Assembly (NCBI GenBank): GCA_025765595.1
Contig: JAIVFH010000132.1
Span: forward strand, 1 to 64,000
From: Obelidium mucronatum
Lineage: Eukaryota; Chytridiomycota; Chytridiomycetes; Chytridiales; Chytriomycetaceae
DNA length: 64,000 nt
Direction: 5' to 3'
The notes under the pieces are model-generated. The model was not told the origin of the DNA, did no database searches, and saw only the letters and a list, made by a program, of their open reading frames with translations. The position numbers were made by a program, and so were the translations under genes. This document shows positions 32,201 through 43,364 of this stretch, one piece after another. Numbering within the stretch: position 1 is the stretch's first letter; every line of letters begins with the position of its first letter.

Positions 32201-33620
32201 GTGGGCAAGTCCCCAGGTATGTCTTACTTTCTTTGTTACTTGCTCCATACTAACTCCTTTTTATACCGAGTATTTATTTAATCCAGAAATCAAGACTATG
32301 GGACTTGGCGGATCCTCCATTCCATGGCTGTCTGGGCTGGTGCTGCAGTGATGAGTTTCCAAGCCGTTTCGGGGGCTGAAGAGGTTAGCAGTTTAAAAGG
32401 GGCGATTCGTTTCCCCTACGAGCGCTCTCACGGTTTTCAAGACTCATTGTGGTGCCCGCTCAGACAGTGTGTTGCAGTGTGCTCCCAAAGGTAACCATCG
32501 CTTCTTGACTATTTAATACTCCCTTTGCATTCTAAAACCGTGTCTTTTATTGTCAACAGAATACACACGGCAACCCATGGAATCCATAGCTCTTTGGGTC
32601 TTCGCTGCAATGATGAGTTTCCAAGCCGTTTCGGGGGCTGAAGAGGTTAGCAGTTTAAAAGGGGCGATTTATTTCCCCTACGAGCGCTCTCATGGTTTTC
32701 AAAACTCATTGTGGTGTGGACTCCAAGATGCTGGCTATGAGGGGGGTCTTTGTGGGCAAGTCCCCAGGTATGTCTTACTTTCTTTGTTACTTGCTCCATA
32801 CTAACTCCTTTTTATACCGAGTATTTATTTAATCCAGAAATCAAGACTATGGGACTTGGCGGATCCTCCATTCCATGGCTGTCTGGGCTGGTGCTGCAGT
32901 GATGAGTTTCCAAGCCGTTTCGGGGGCTGAAGAGGTTAGCAGTTTAAAAGGGGCGATTCGTTTCCCCTACGAGCGCTCTCACGGTTTTCAAGACTCATTG
33001 TGGTGTGGACTCCGAGATGCTGGCTTTGAGGGGGTTTCTTGTGGGCAAGTCCCCAGGTATGTCTCGCTTTCTTTGTTCCTTGCTCCATACTAACTCCTTT
33101 TTATACCGAGTATTTATTTAATCCAGAAATCAAGACTATGGGACTTGGCGGCTCCTCCATTCCATGGCTGTCTGTGCTGGTGCTGCAGTGATGAGTTTCC
33201 AGGCCGTTTCGGGGGCTGAAGAGGTTAGCAGTTTCAAAGGGGCGATTCGTTTCCCCTACGCGCCCTCTCGCGGTTTTCAAGACTCACTGTGGTGCCAGCT
33301 CAGACATGTGTTGCAGTGTGCTTCCAAAGGTAACCACAGCATCTTGACTGTTTCATACTTTCTTTGCATTCTAAAACGGTTTCTTTTATTGTCAGCAGAA
33401 TACACACGGCAACCCATGGAATACATGGGTCTTTGGGTTTTCGCTGCAATGATGAGTTTCCAGGCCGTTTCGGGGGCTGAAGAGGTTAGCAGTTTCAAAG
33501 GGGCGATTTTATTTCCCCTACGCGCCCTCTCACGGTTTTCAAGACTCATTGTGGTGTGGACTCCAAGATGCTGGCTTTGAGGGGGGTTTTTTGTGGACAA
33601 TTCCCGAAAGGATTGCGAGG
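29262..33620 (+). repeat. Higher-order tandem array, 551-bp dimer units with intron-like borders
   Basis: Two related subunits alternate: A (208 bp, first base 29805, then every 551 bp at 30356, 30907, 31458, 32009 and 32560) and B (204 bp, 30083 and every 551 bp). They share a core that would read VMSFQAVSGAEEVSSLK, and differ at both ends. Between them lie a 70-bp and a 69-bp spacer, each starting GT and ending AG; one contains TACTAAC. Hybrids occur at the edges (A start/B end at ~29540; B start/A end at 32838), as expected from unequal exchange. The inner units are almost identical; the last two are diverged, with frame-breaking changes. Subunit lengths (208, 204) do not keep one reading frame through the array, so I do not call it a gene. 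Confidence 0.8.
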
Positions 33621-33852
33621 TGCAACCTTACGACGCTGGTACGCTCGATGGGGGTGCAACTCCCTCTCCCTGGCGTGGCGGAGAACCCTGTTCCGCAGGA
33701 GGCGTTTCCTGCCTTACATGGTTCAGGGATGTCCATTAATGAGCATTCACTTTGAGTTGGTGGTTCTGAATTGGAAGACATACCTTTACTATGGTTCAAA
33801 GAAAGAATGTAGAATAGATTCTCAATCAAAAACAGATCAAAAAAAAAAGAAA

Positions 33853-35671
33853 TCATGTTTCTTCTTCGTCATTCATTAAAAACAAAACCTCCCCAACTTT
33901 CCGCCAAACATCATCCGAAACACCAGCCATCGCACCACTAATCCCCATCCCAACAAAACTACTCTCGAACGGCTTGACAACCCTCCGAGCGTCATCCCCT
34001 CCTCGCTGCAGTGCTTCAACAAAGATCCGACTGGCTTTCACACACATTGGATGGAATTGCTGCTCAATGGATGAATTGGGTGGGTAGTTTGAGGGTAACG
34101 ACGGTTTCCGCATGAGACTGAGTAACAGTGGGACCAGCATTGGACATTTGCTGAACGAACATTGCTTCTGAGAACTGGGTCCTCGAGGGGGGTACGCGAA
34201 AGGGCGGTCATGTGTAACAGGAGTCACCACCGACACCGCCGCCGCCGGAGAAACCCCGCGTCTTTCCCTTCCAACAGGCTGCTCCTCCTCTTCCTCGACT
34301 TCTCCAGGCGCGCCATCCAGCATCACAACCAAATGATACAAACACGACAAGGCCAGCTCCCAACAAACAGAATCATCCACAGTTCCATTCGGCGGCCAGC
34401 CCCCATATTGAGGCAACACTTTGACGCAAACAGTCAACAACGAATCCAGTTCTTCCTGGCATTCTGCAAACAAGTCTGCATTCTTGATATCGATTGTGAG
34501 TTTGTTGAATCCTTCGAGAAGCATCCATGGTTGCAAGTCTTCGCCAAGGTGGCGGTTCGACGGTGGGTCTTTGGACCAGGCCATTGAGAGTTGTGGGCCG
34601 TGGTGGTGGGATTCTAGAAAGTCTGCGTGTGTTTGTAGGGCGTCTGAAATGATCCTGATTATTGTTTGAGCGTTTGAGGGAGTTGAGACTTGGACGTGAA
34701 GGCTGATGTTGAGGAGGGCCGCGTACGCTATCCGCCGTACCTCCAGAATAAGGGTGGATGCATCTTGGAAGAGCAGTTTCCGATCTTTCGAAGATACTTC
34801 CTTTTTTGCGGCCCCTTCCGAACCAAGAACGTCACCCAAAAAGATATCATCGTCATCATCCAACCCAAACGTATCAAAAACCGAATCCTCCTCTTCCCCA
34901 GCGTCGCCGTCATCAACGGGTTCAAACGGAGATATCCGAAGCGCGTCCACAACCGCCTGGAAGTAACCACCATTCTTACCCAGCCATTGCTGGTTCTCCA
35001 CAGTCGCCGCACTCAAATTCCGGAAAACAGTCAATATCGCCACAAGTCTTTCCAAATACGCTTTCCGTTTATCCATATGGCTGCCCGTCAAAGAATTGAT
35101 TGAAAATAAATTTGCGGTGGTGCAAGCTGAAGTCGCGGATTCGAAATGCAGTAATGTTCTAATAGGTATGAATTCGTCGTCCAAGGGAATACAGTTCAAT
35201 TCTTCTAATGATGCAATGGTTGATTTGAGTAAATTAATGGCCGCGTATCCAAGTGGAGGAAAGTCGGGGAATCGGAGAATCACGTCCTTATCATTCGACA
35301 AGACTGTCAACACGTTCAAAGAGTATGCAATCTCAATCGGTGATGGGGACTGCAGAGACATTGCAATATTGTATAAATCAACAGCTCCTGCAAAAAAATT
35401 GGATTTTGATATGTTGGTATGTCGATATCCAGTAAAAATGAACGAAAGAAAAAAACCAACCAAGGTTGTTCTTGCTGACTTTCTTCACTCTGGGAACCAC
35501 GGAATATATCTTGTCCACTTCTATTCCGCCATACTTTTTTGTCAACATAACTGGATCCACATCAGCGATGGCTGGAGATGCATCCAATAGATTGGTTCGC
35601 CCATTGACCGTTTGAGATGAAATCCCCGGACGCTGGCCATAAGTCATGAACCCTTTTTGGATTTGCTGAAG

Positions 35672-35703
<32 letters not shown>

Positions 35704-38240
35704 GATTTTGTAAGCCTGCGGAATTAGCCCTTGGCGGCGCCATCAAAGTACTAGCAACGGGCGGAACTGGTGTGTGGGGTTTGTTGGGAATACGTGAGAC
35801 TGAAGGCGCAACTGCTGCCATTCTCTGCCTCTGCTCGTTGGCCATAGCAGACCCAGAGCTCATCATTGGATTTGCTGGATTCGATGCTGTTTGTCCCACT
35901 TGCGGCGTTTGCCAGCTCGCAGTTGGGGTTGGAGCAGGAACCTCCACTTCGGGTCCTGGAAACAACTCAGTGAGCAAGCAAACGCAACAAACAAAAAAAA
36001 AGAGTAAGTACCGATAATTCCTGGAGGTATGAATCGCGGATTCGCCCCTTTATAATCCTTTGCGTTTGGATACAGTTCTTTCTCAAAGGCCAGTAAATAG
36101 TTGGAATAATATTTCCGGAGCGCCCCCGGGGCGGATACTGGAGCCAATATTTGCATTCGTTCAGCGATTGCTTTCCAGGTCCGTTCTGTTGATGCCTATT
36201 CCGCAGTTAGCGAATTGAAATAAATAATATAAAAAATAAAAAATAAAAAAATGAGTGATCGCACCTTTTCAAAGCCTCCAAAATCCAGGACTACGTAAAA
36301 AAGGGTATAGTAATCAACGAATTTTTGGTTGATTTTTTGGGCTCTTGTTTTTGCAACGCCATTGGCATCGCATGACTGATTTAAGCGAGAGTCAAATTCA
36401 ATCTTGGAGAGAATATCCACGGTTAACGGAGGCGGCGGGGGCGCCGCAGGTTGCGGCCGAGGATTCAGTACAGGCGGTGGCGTTTGTTTCGACTTTTGCA
36501 TCAAGAGTTGTTGCTGATGCTGAGCCACCAAATATTGCTGTTGCATAAGCTGCTGCTGCTGAAGCATGGCAGCCATCGCAGCCGCATTTATATTCAGTCC
36601 AGCAGCTGAATTCGGAATCCCTGGCTTCGCTCCACCACTCATGGCCGCCATAATCCCAGCCACATCTCCTTTCATCTGTCCAATCTGAAGCAAACTCTTT
36701 TGGATCATTGACGCCACCATATTCCGCCGTTCAGAAATCTTTTGAATCTCGCCTTTTACTGCGGCTTCTTTTGCAGCCTCTCCTGGCCCGATTCCGGCGA
36801 GCATGCGCGTTAGATGCTCGATTTGGGCGGATAAGCTAGAGTGATTTTCCTTGAGTCGGCTCAGGTAATCCGTTAGTTGTTGTACTGTTTGAGGCTGCGG
36901 TTGTTGAAGGTTTGAGTTCGCAGGTGCACCTCCTGTTGGAAGGGCCAATCCTGTGGGTCGATTCTGTACTAATGCCGGGGCCTGTGCAAGAGTTTGAGCG
37001 ACTGGCGGTGTAGCGGAATTCAAGAGCTGTGACGCGGATTTTGGTTTGTCTGCGACCAAAGGGGTGGCGGTAGGCGGATTGGAGACATTGGTTGGGACAG
37101 CATCAGCATTTGGTTTCAGCGGATTTCGAGGAATTTTCGGGGGCGTCACGTTGGTGGTGGTGTCAGGTGGAGTAGAGTCAAATGACAAGTATTGCATGAC
37201 ATCTCCAGCATCCATAGAGGGCTTTTTTGAAGTCATAGATGCTTCTGTTTTGGGGCGTTTATCACTGTTGGCCGCATCGTCTGGCTTTCGCTTCAAATCG
37301 GGTTTTGACTGCGGTACAAGCGGGTTGGGTAAGGTTTGACTTTCGCTGGCGATTTTGTTGTTTGCGACGTTGTGAGGGGTACTATTGTTGGCGAGAGATA
37401 CGTTGGTGGCAGCCTGTTTAAACGTTTAAATGGTATGACTGGGGTGTTATGAAACCAGCAAAAATGAACCTTGGACGCGTTGGAATCAAAGAGCCAGTCA
37501 AAGTTGCTGTCCAGTCCAGTTGTTGAATTAACGATGCCTGTATTTGGAGGAGCAAGAGAATCCGAACTACTCGATGCGCTGCCACCTTTTCCAGACATTC
37601 CAAGAGATCCGTTTAAAGCGAGTGCAGCTTTTTGTTCGGCTGCTGGTATTGATTGTTTTTGCTGCTGCCAGGACATTCCTGCAAGTGGATTTTGCAGAGT
37701 TGGCATTTGTGATTGGGACTGCATTTGAGCCGCCATTAGCTGCTTTTGCACCTGCATTTGCTGTTGGAGAAGAGACATGGTTTGTGGTTGTGTGGTATTT
37801 GATGGTTGACTTTGCTGGATATTTTGATGCTGGACATTATGTTGCTGGACATTATTTTGCTGCTGCTGCTGATGCTGTTGAAGGAACAAAGAGATATTGT
37901 TTCCCAGTAGATTTGCATTGTTGAGTTGATTTTGCAGGCTCTGATGCATTTGCGGGTTGAGACCCAACAGACTCAGGTTGTTGAGACTGTTCAACCCGAG
38001 ACTGTTCAACCCGAGACTGTTCACTCCCACACTGTTCACTCCCACACTGTTCAGTCCGCCCAAACCCGCCAGATTCATTCCAAGTCCAAGCACACTCGGA
38101 GCACTCTGGCTCGCAAAGCCCAGCGGCAGAAACGGGTTCGCGTTGCTAGGCGCGCCTGGCTGCCCCGGACCACGCCCCGGACTTGCCGCCCCACGCGCGC
38201 CGCCGCTGCCGCTGCCGCTCTTTGTCGCTCCGTGGTCCAT
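33853..38240 (-). CDS. SWI1 / ARID1-like subunit of the SWI/SNF remodelling complex
   Basis: Five exons: 38240-37470, 37413-36265, 36195-36012, 35955-35461 and 35387-33853 (4134 nt, 1377 aa). The N-terminus is Gly/Leu/Asn then Gln/Met-rich, typical of SWI1. A basic stretch (KRKPDDAANSDKRPK) and a helical segment follow. The ARID DNA-binding domain spans exons 2-3 (FVDYYTLFYVVLDFGGFEK joined to ASTERTWKAIAERM, then GALRKYYSNYLLAFEKELYP). A poly-Gln tract lies in exon 4. The C-terminal ~500 residues start with LYNIAMSLQSPSPIEIAYS and fit the armadillo-like C-terminal region of SWI1/BAF250. Expected role: nuclear, DNA-binding regulatory subunit of the ATP-dependent remodeller. Confidence 0.88.
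35660..35710 (-). repeat. CAA/CAG trinucleotide repeat (poly-Gln)
   Basis: The + strand reads repeated TTG/GTT, coding for about 11 consecutive Gln in the SWI1-like protein. Confidence 0.85.
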
Positions 38241-38354
38241 TTTTAATCAAACGCTGTTCGGAAAAAGCTGCTCGCTGCGACAAAATAATATTAAATATTG
38301 TCAAAAATAATAAACAATTTATTTGTTTGACTTCGATCTCAATTATTCGCTGCT

Positions 38355-39196
38355 TCATTGACTTTGGGTCGTGTTGTTTTGTACTGTTTGGTAAATCAAC
38401 GCATAGACTTGTGGAATCTGCCGGGTTTCGTACATTGATAATGTTGATGAAGGGAATCGGTTTCAAGAGTTGCCTGCACAAAGAAAAAAAAAAAAGAAAA
38501 CGTCTTGATCGTTAAACGACAAAAATAAAAGCGCAATAACTGTTTAATACCTGCATAGCACCCATTTCGGAAAAGCAGTCAATTTGTCGAAAGTTGTGGA
38601 GTACATCCAATGTCAAACTGTAAAGTAGACTGGATATCACACGCTTGACTAAATTTTGGGATGTATCCGACACTTTGGCATGTACCCGAAGATGGACTGC
38701 TTGACACCCATTGGATCCGGCGCGTTACTCTCGATACGATCCCAAATCAATAGTACTCTAAAGCAAAATGTTGCTTCCTCAAATCCTTCATCACTTCAAC
38801 TCTCTTATCAATAGACTGTTGCAGATTCCTACAACCGAAAATCGGTAATATCGCGATAAGAAGTGGAAGAATGATCTCTCGTGCGACCCCGTCCCAGTCC
38901 CGGACATCGAACGTCCTGACCTCGTAGAAGCGCAACATCCTCTGCTCTTCGTCCGGCGACAACAGCGTCGCTTCGTTCTCTCCTCCTTGGGTTCGTATTC
39001 TTCTTTTTCGGAGTATTCGTCTTCTTCGGATTATTCTTCTTGGTCTTCTTGGAATTCTTCGTGGAATTCGGAAAACTCGTTCTGTGTTTGTGTTTGAGAC
39101 TGAGACTGTGTTTGAGACTGAGGCTGGCTCTGAGTCTGACTGCTGCGCGTCTTGCGCTTCGTCGCATTGGCTGTGGGCCCGCAGACTTGTCGACAT
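38355..39196 (-). pseudogene. Degenerate gene, possibly exocyst Sec5-like C-terminus
   Basis: From 38800 down to 38355 the - strand encodes, in successive frames, WDRIESNAPDPMG, then QAVHLRVHAKVSDTSQNLVKR and SLTLDVLHNFRQIDCFSEM. A clean intron (38550-38474) follows, then ATLETDS and, after another frame change, MYETRQIPQVYALIYQ and a stop. At least two single-base frame changes are needed, so it is a pseudogene or error-containing. The pattern reminds me of the fungal Sec5 C-terminus, but only weakly. The upstream part (39196-38905, MSTSLRAHSQCDEAQ... with an Arg-rich run and LLSPDEEQRMLRFYE) may or may not belong to the same gene. Confidence 0.35.
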
Positions 39197-39221
39197 TTTC
39201 TTTTTTATTCTTTTCTCTCAA

Positions 39222-40172
39222 ATCGACGTGGGAATTGCTTTTCTTCGTATTTATTTCTTTTTATTTCATTTCTTTTTCTTTTTCGTTTTTAATATTTTAT
39301 TAAATTCTATTGATTTTTTCATTTAACGAAACCAATAAAACACATCAAATGCTTACTTTTATTCTTTTTTCGGTTTTTTTAATTTTTCATGAATTTCAAC
39401 AACCCAAGCATTGACCCGCCAAAATTCTCCACAAAGCAAGCGTCCACCGAAACCATACATTTTTGACATGACCCTTTCCAAACCGCTTTTACGAATCTTT
39501 GAAGCGTGCAAGGTACCGCTATTTTAAATTTATACCTGTTATTCTACTTTCCCCTTAACTTCTCTTGCTTGACTTTTGGGATGCTTTGTTTCCACCCACG
39601 TCGATAGTCACACAATCCGTCTTTCAAATCCGAATATAATCACATACTGTCTACATCATGCGATCTGCCTTGAAAAATCACGCTCTTTTCTGGAATCTAA
39701 ACTCTCGTTAACCGAGACTCCTCCCTTTGCCGAAAAAGCGTTCATCGAAACAGCCCACAATTCATATTTATCGTGATTGAAGACTCCTCTGTTGTTTTCT
39801 TTTGTCTTGAATATCCTCCTTGCGAGAGAGCGAACTTTGGGAATCCCACAAGAGAAAACCAGTACATCATGAGGACTCTTGGATAATACGATACGATTTA
39901 TTGCTCTCCAATCCAATGTTTGATTCAAAACTCGGGCTGATACTATGAATTGGCACTCGAAACATTTCCTTCTAAAAGGCTGTCCGTTATTACAATCACG
40001 CTTTTCTTGAAGAGAAGAGTCCAGCAAGTGGGGTCCCTCGCTGGAACCCATTTCCTCCTTCAAAAGAAAGGTGAGCGGGGTTTGTTTACTTTTATTTCAA
40101 ACCCCGACATTTTTTGACAGGCCGTTTTTTTCTCCAAGTCGACAGCAAATTCCTTCTTTGTCCTTTACAAAA
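39222..40172. other. Intergenic, nothing recognised
   Basis: AT-rich with T-rich stretches. A 130-codon open frame on the - strand (40063-39656) shows no recognisable domain and lacks a convincing start. Confidence 0.35.
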
Positions 40173-43016
40173 ATGACTTTCGAAAGTGCTTTAACGCCTT
40201 CAGCATTTGCTATTGCTCTTTTCGAAGTGAGTATATCCCCACACTCATCCCTTAATTACAGGCTACTACTACCCCACACACACGCAATACTCGCTCTTCG
40301 GGACTTCCTCTTTTTCTTCTCCTCCTTTACTTCTATTTTTCCTTATATATTGCTTGGGATTCTCTGAACGAATAGTCACTCAGCTGGCATGGACGTGTTA
40401 TTTAAAATGCTGGATTCTCCAACTTGAATGACTGACTGACGGACGCGTCTTCCAACTGACATCACCACAAACCCACACCACCACCAACACCAGCTTTATT
40501 AACTCTTATTAACTCTCTTTCGTCTCTTTATTCAGGTTGTTTTACTTGCAGTTGTTGCCGCGCTTGTCGCCTGCGACGCTGCCGCCTGCGCTGCCGCCTG
40601 GCACCAGGCCTTCACCGCTCACTACCACTTTGGCCTCGCCAAAGACCAAAAGGCTCTTGTCAGAAAGTGCCAGTCCTTGTCCGAGGCGAATGCGGACCTT
40701 GTCTCGGAATCAAGAGCAACTGGCACCGAGAACCGCAATTTAAAGGCCGAAGTGCGCGCTGGGAATGCCGCACATGTGGAGACGGAATCACAGCTGAGAG
40801 AAGCAACGCGTGCGTTTTTTATTTTTGGGGATGTTTTATTTTTGCATTCGTGCATGCTGGTTTTTAACTTATTCTTCGAACAGGCGAGCGCTGCAGTCTC
40901 AAGCACCAACTGGCGGAATCGAGAAACCGCGAGCTGGACCTTTCTGAGTGCGTATTCGGGGTTTTCTATTTTCTTTCAGTGTGGGGGTTAACCAAACAAA
41001 CAAAACCTAATTAGGGACCTGGCTCGGCTGACGGTGAAGGAAAAGGACACGGCGGCCCAGCTTGCCATCCTGATCCGCGAGGCGCGCGGCCTTGACCAAG
41101 AAGTGGCTGCGGCATCCATTCTGGTGAGTTTTTTCTTTACAGTAATTCATTGTTGAGTTTTTGTTCACTGAGCACTTTTTTTTGTATTTATTTTTTTTCA
41201 GGGTGCCGCACAAACCGCCCAGGTGGAAAGTCTCGTTTCTCAACTTACCTGGGAGCGCAGCATTTCGCAACACGCGACATTCGCGTTGCTGGCCGAAATT
41301 ACTGCCCTGAAGAGCAAAGTTGAGCACCTCCAAGTGGCAGCCGTGCCACTTGTGCCATCGGCCGCACGTGCGATCACAGCTTTGGATATTAGTGCGCCCA
41401 TTGAGCAAACTGTTTCGCTAGTGTCTGAGGCTCCTCAGGACATGGATGCGATCATTGCCAACCTGCCACCCCTCCCAGAATCGCCGGCATTTGCTTTTGT
41501 TACTGATGTACCACAATCAAGTTCCGCTGTCGAGGTTACTGCCACGCAGGATTTAATTGACGTTCCAAACCATGCCACCGCTCCGATTGATGTCACTTTT
41601 CCCTTGACTCCAACAACCACCCCCGCAACTCTGGCAACTTTTCCAACCACCGTGCCAGCCCAGTCGGTAGTTACTGAGACCATTGCTGCGTCCACTCCAG
41701 CTTCTCTCGAGGAGGTTACTGTGCAGACATCTACATCAACTGCATTCGCTGAGATTATCACTCCGCTCCATGTCAATGTCCCTGTTGTTCCTGAAGTTGC
41801 TGTTGCTCTTGTTGTTGCGTCTCCTTCGCCTTTTGCTCCTGCTGAAGTTGCTACCTCTGTGTCTGTGAAGGACCGTGTCCGCCAAATTGAGGACATCGAG
41901 TCGACTACAGCTGGTAACTTTCCTGCTGCCCGACTACCAACAGCACCATCACCCACCACCGCCACCAATGTTTACCAATCCGCGGAATTGAGCACCGCGG
42001 CTGATTTGGTTTCTCTTCCACCACCACCACCTTCCACCACCACTGTCCACCAATCCGCGGAACTGAGCACCGCGGCTGATTTGATTTCTCTCGCCAGCTT
42101 TAGAGATCTAGGAGAAGGAGATGATGTGGATGCCATGTTTATCGACATGCCGGACACCGAGGCGCCAGTTTACTGTCTTGGGAATGACTGGGCGGCGGAG
42201 ATGGCTGAAGCCGAAGAGCACGAAGAAGCAATGGTGGAGATGCTGACAGCATGCTTACAAGGCAATGTGTTGGACGATGTTGCGCCAGCCGCCGAGCAAT
42301 CCTTGGTGCCATCTGATGCTGCTGCTGACACAGACTTGTTCGCTTTTTGTGAAATCACTAGTACTCCAGTCGAGGAGACGGGTGGTGTGGCCGAAGGGAT
42401 CGAAGCGGAGGTTCTGTTTGGGGACGCGGATGTTGTCATGCAGGAGGCGGTAACTCATGACGATGGCTTGATGGAAGCCGCTATTGTTGAAGACAGGCCT
42501 CAACTGGCGGAATCGCTGAAGCGCCGCCAGTTTCGCGAGCCCGCTTCAATAGCCAAGCGCCATGCTCGAGCTGCCCGAGAGACGGCAGTGCGTCTTGAGG
42601 TTTCCGTGGCGGTGGAAGCAGATGAGGAAGTGGTGATCGGGACTGTCGAGAACCCACAACCGGAAGCACCGCGTGTTGCTCGCAAGGAGTACAGCTGGGC
42701 GGCAAGAGTGGAACGCCTCGCTTTGGCAGCTCGGAGGAGCCCGGTACCTAGCCAGCAGGGTCTCGATGGACCAGCTGTGGCGGTGGTGGCACGGTCGGCT
42801 GAAGAAGCCAACCCACTGGATATCTTTGCCAGTGTCTGCTGCGCCCAGGCTGTGGTTCTGCCTCGTGCGATGGAGGAAATTGACCGTCTTGCCGAAATCG
42901 AGGCGCAGGCTCCCGTTGCGCTCACTTTGCTGTCTGAGGCACGTCAGATTCTCGATGCCATTGAGCCCGAAGAGGACATGACGGAAGAGGATCTGGATGA
43001 CCTCTTTTCTGAGTAA
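40173..43016 (+). CDS. Coiled-coil protein with long acidic low-complexity tail
   Basis: Five exons: 40173-40226, 40536-40809, 40884-40947, 41015-41123 and 41202-43016 (2316 nt, 771 aa). The N-terminus has a short hydrophobic Ala/Val stretch (VVLLAVVAALVACDAAAC) that could be a signal or a buried helix. About 150 residues of coiled-coil follow (KALVRKCQSLSEANADLVSE, RCSLKHQLAESRNRELDL, LVSQLTWERSISQHATFALL). The rest is Ala/Val/Thr/Pro-rich, with two copies of a YQSAELSTAADL-type repeat (~41968 and ~42046), then Glu-rich and basic segments, ending EEDLDDLFSE. I recognise no family. All junctions are GT-AG and in phase. The GC content of the coding part is clearly higher than that of the surroundings. 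Confidence 0.7.
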
Positions 43017-43077
43017 TGATCTTGGAGAGAGAGGGAAAGCGGGGATGAGGGGGATTGGGGACTATTTTTTATTTCAC

Positions 43078-43290
43078 TGTTGTGGGGAGTTGTTCCGCGA
43101 GATCCCGTGAATCTCATCAATTATCGCCGTGTTGGATCTTCAAAATTGCAAACTGGTTGTGTGGGGAGTTCTTCCATGAGGTCTCGTGAATCTCACCAAA
43201 ATCGTCGGGTTCAAGAATCAAATGCAAGTTTGAAATGTGGGGAGTTGTTCCAAGGGGTCCCGTGAATCCCACCTATCGTTGGAATATAAT
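43078..43290 (+). repeat. Three copies of a hairpin-bearing ~78-bp repeat
   Basis: GTGGGGAGTTGTTCC-type motifs at 43082, 43161 and 43237 are each followed by a 5-bp stem with a 7-nt loop. The stems are GAGAT/ATCTC (43099), GAGGT/ATCTC (43178) and GGGGT/ATCCC (43254); the loops are CCCGTGA or CTCGTGA. The second stem pair changes from A-T to G-C on both sides in copy 3. The repeat lies directly downstream of the coiled-coil gene. Confidence 0.65.
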
Positions 43291-43364
43291 TTCCAGAGTC
43301 AGAAAATTGGATGCTAGTCAAAGTCCACTCAAACAGTTTAGCCTTATCGTTAGCCCCAAAAGTC

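Noticed and set aside
29795..33100. Repeated 84-codon ORFs (MESIALWVFAAMMSF...) as a tandem gene family
   Set aside because: They are products of the 551-bp repeat, run into the intron-like spacer, and diverged copies are frameshifted. There is no evidence of protein-level selection.
39656..40063. 135-codon open frame on the - strand
   Set aside because: It starts from a non-ATG codon, has no domain, no splice context and ordinary composition for AT-rich intergenic DNA.
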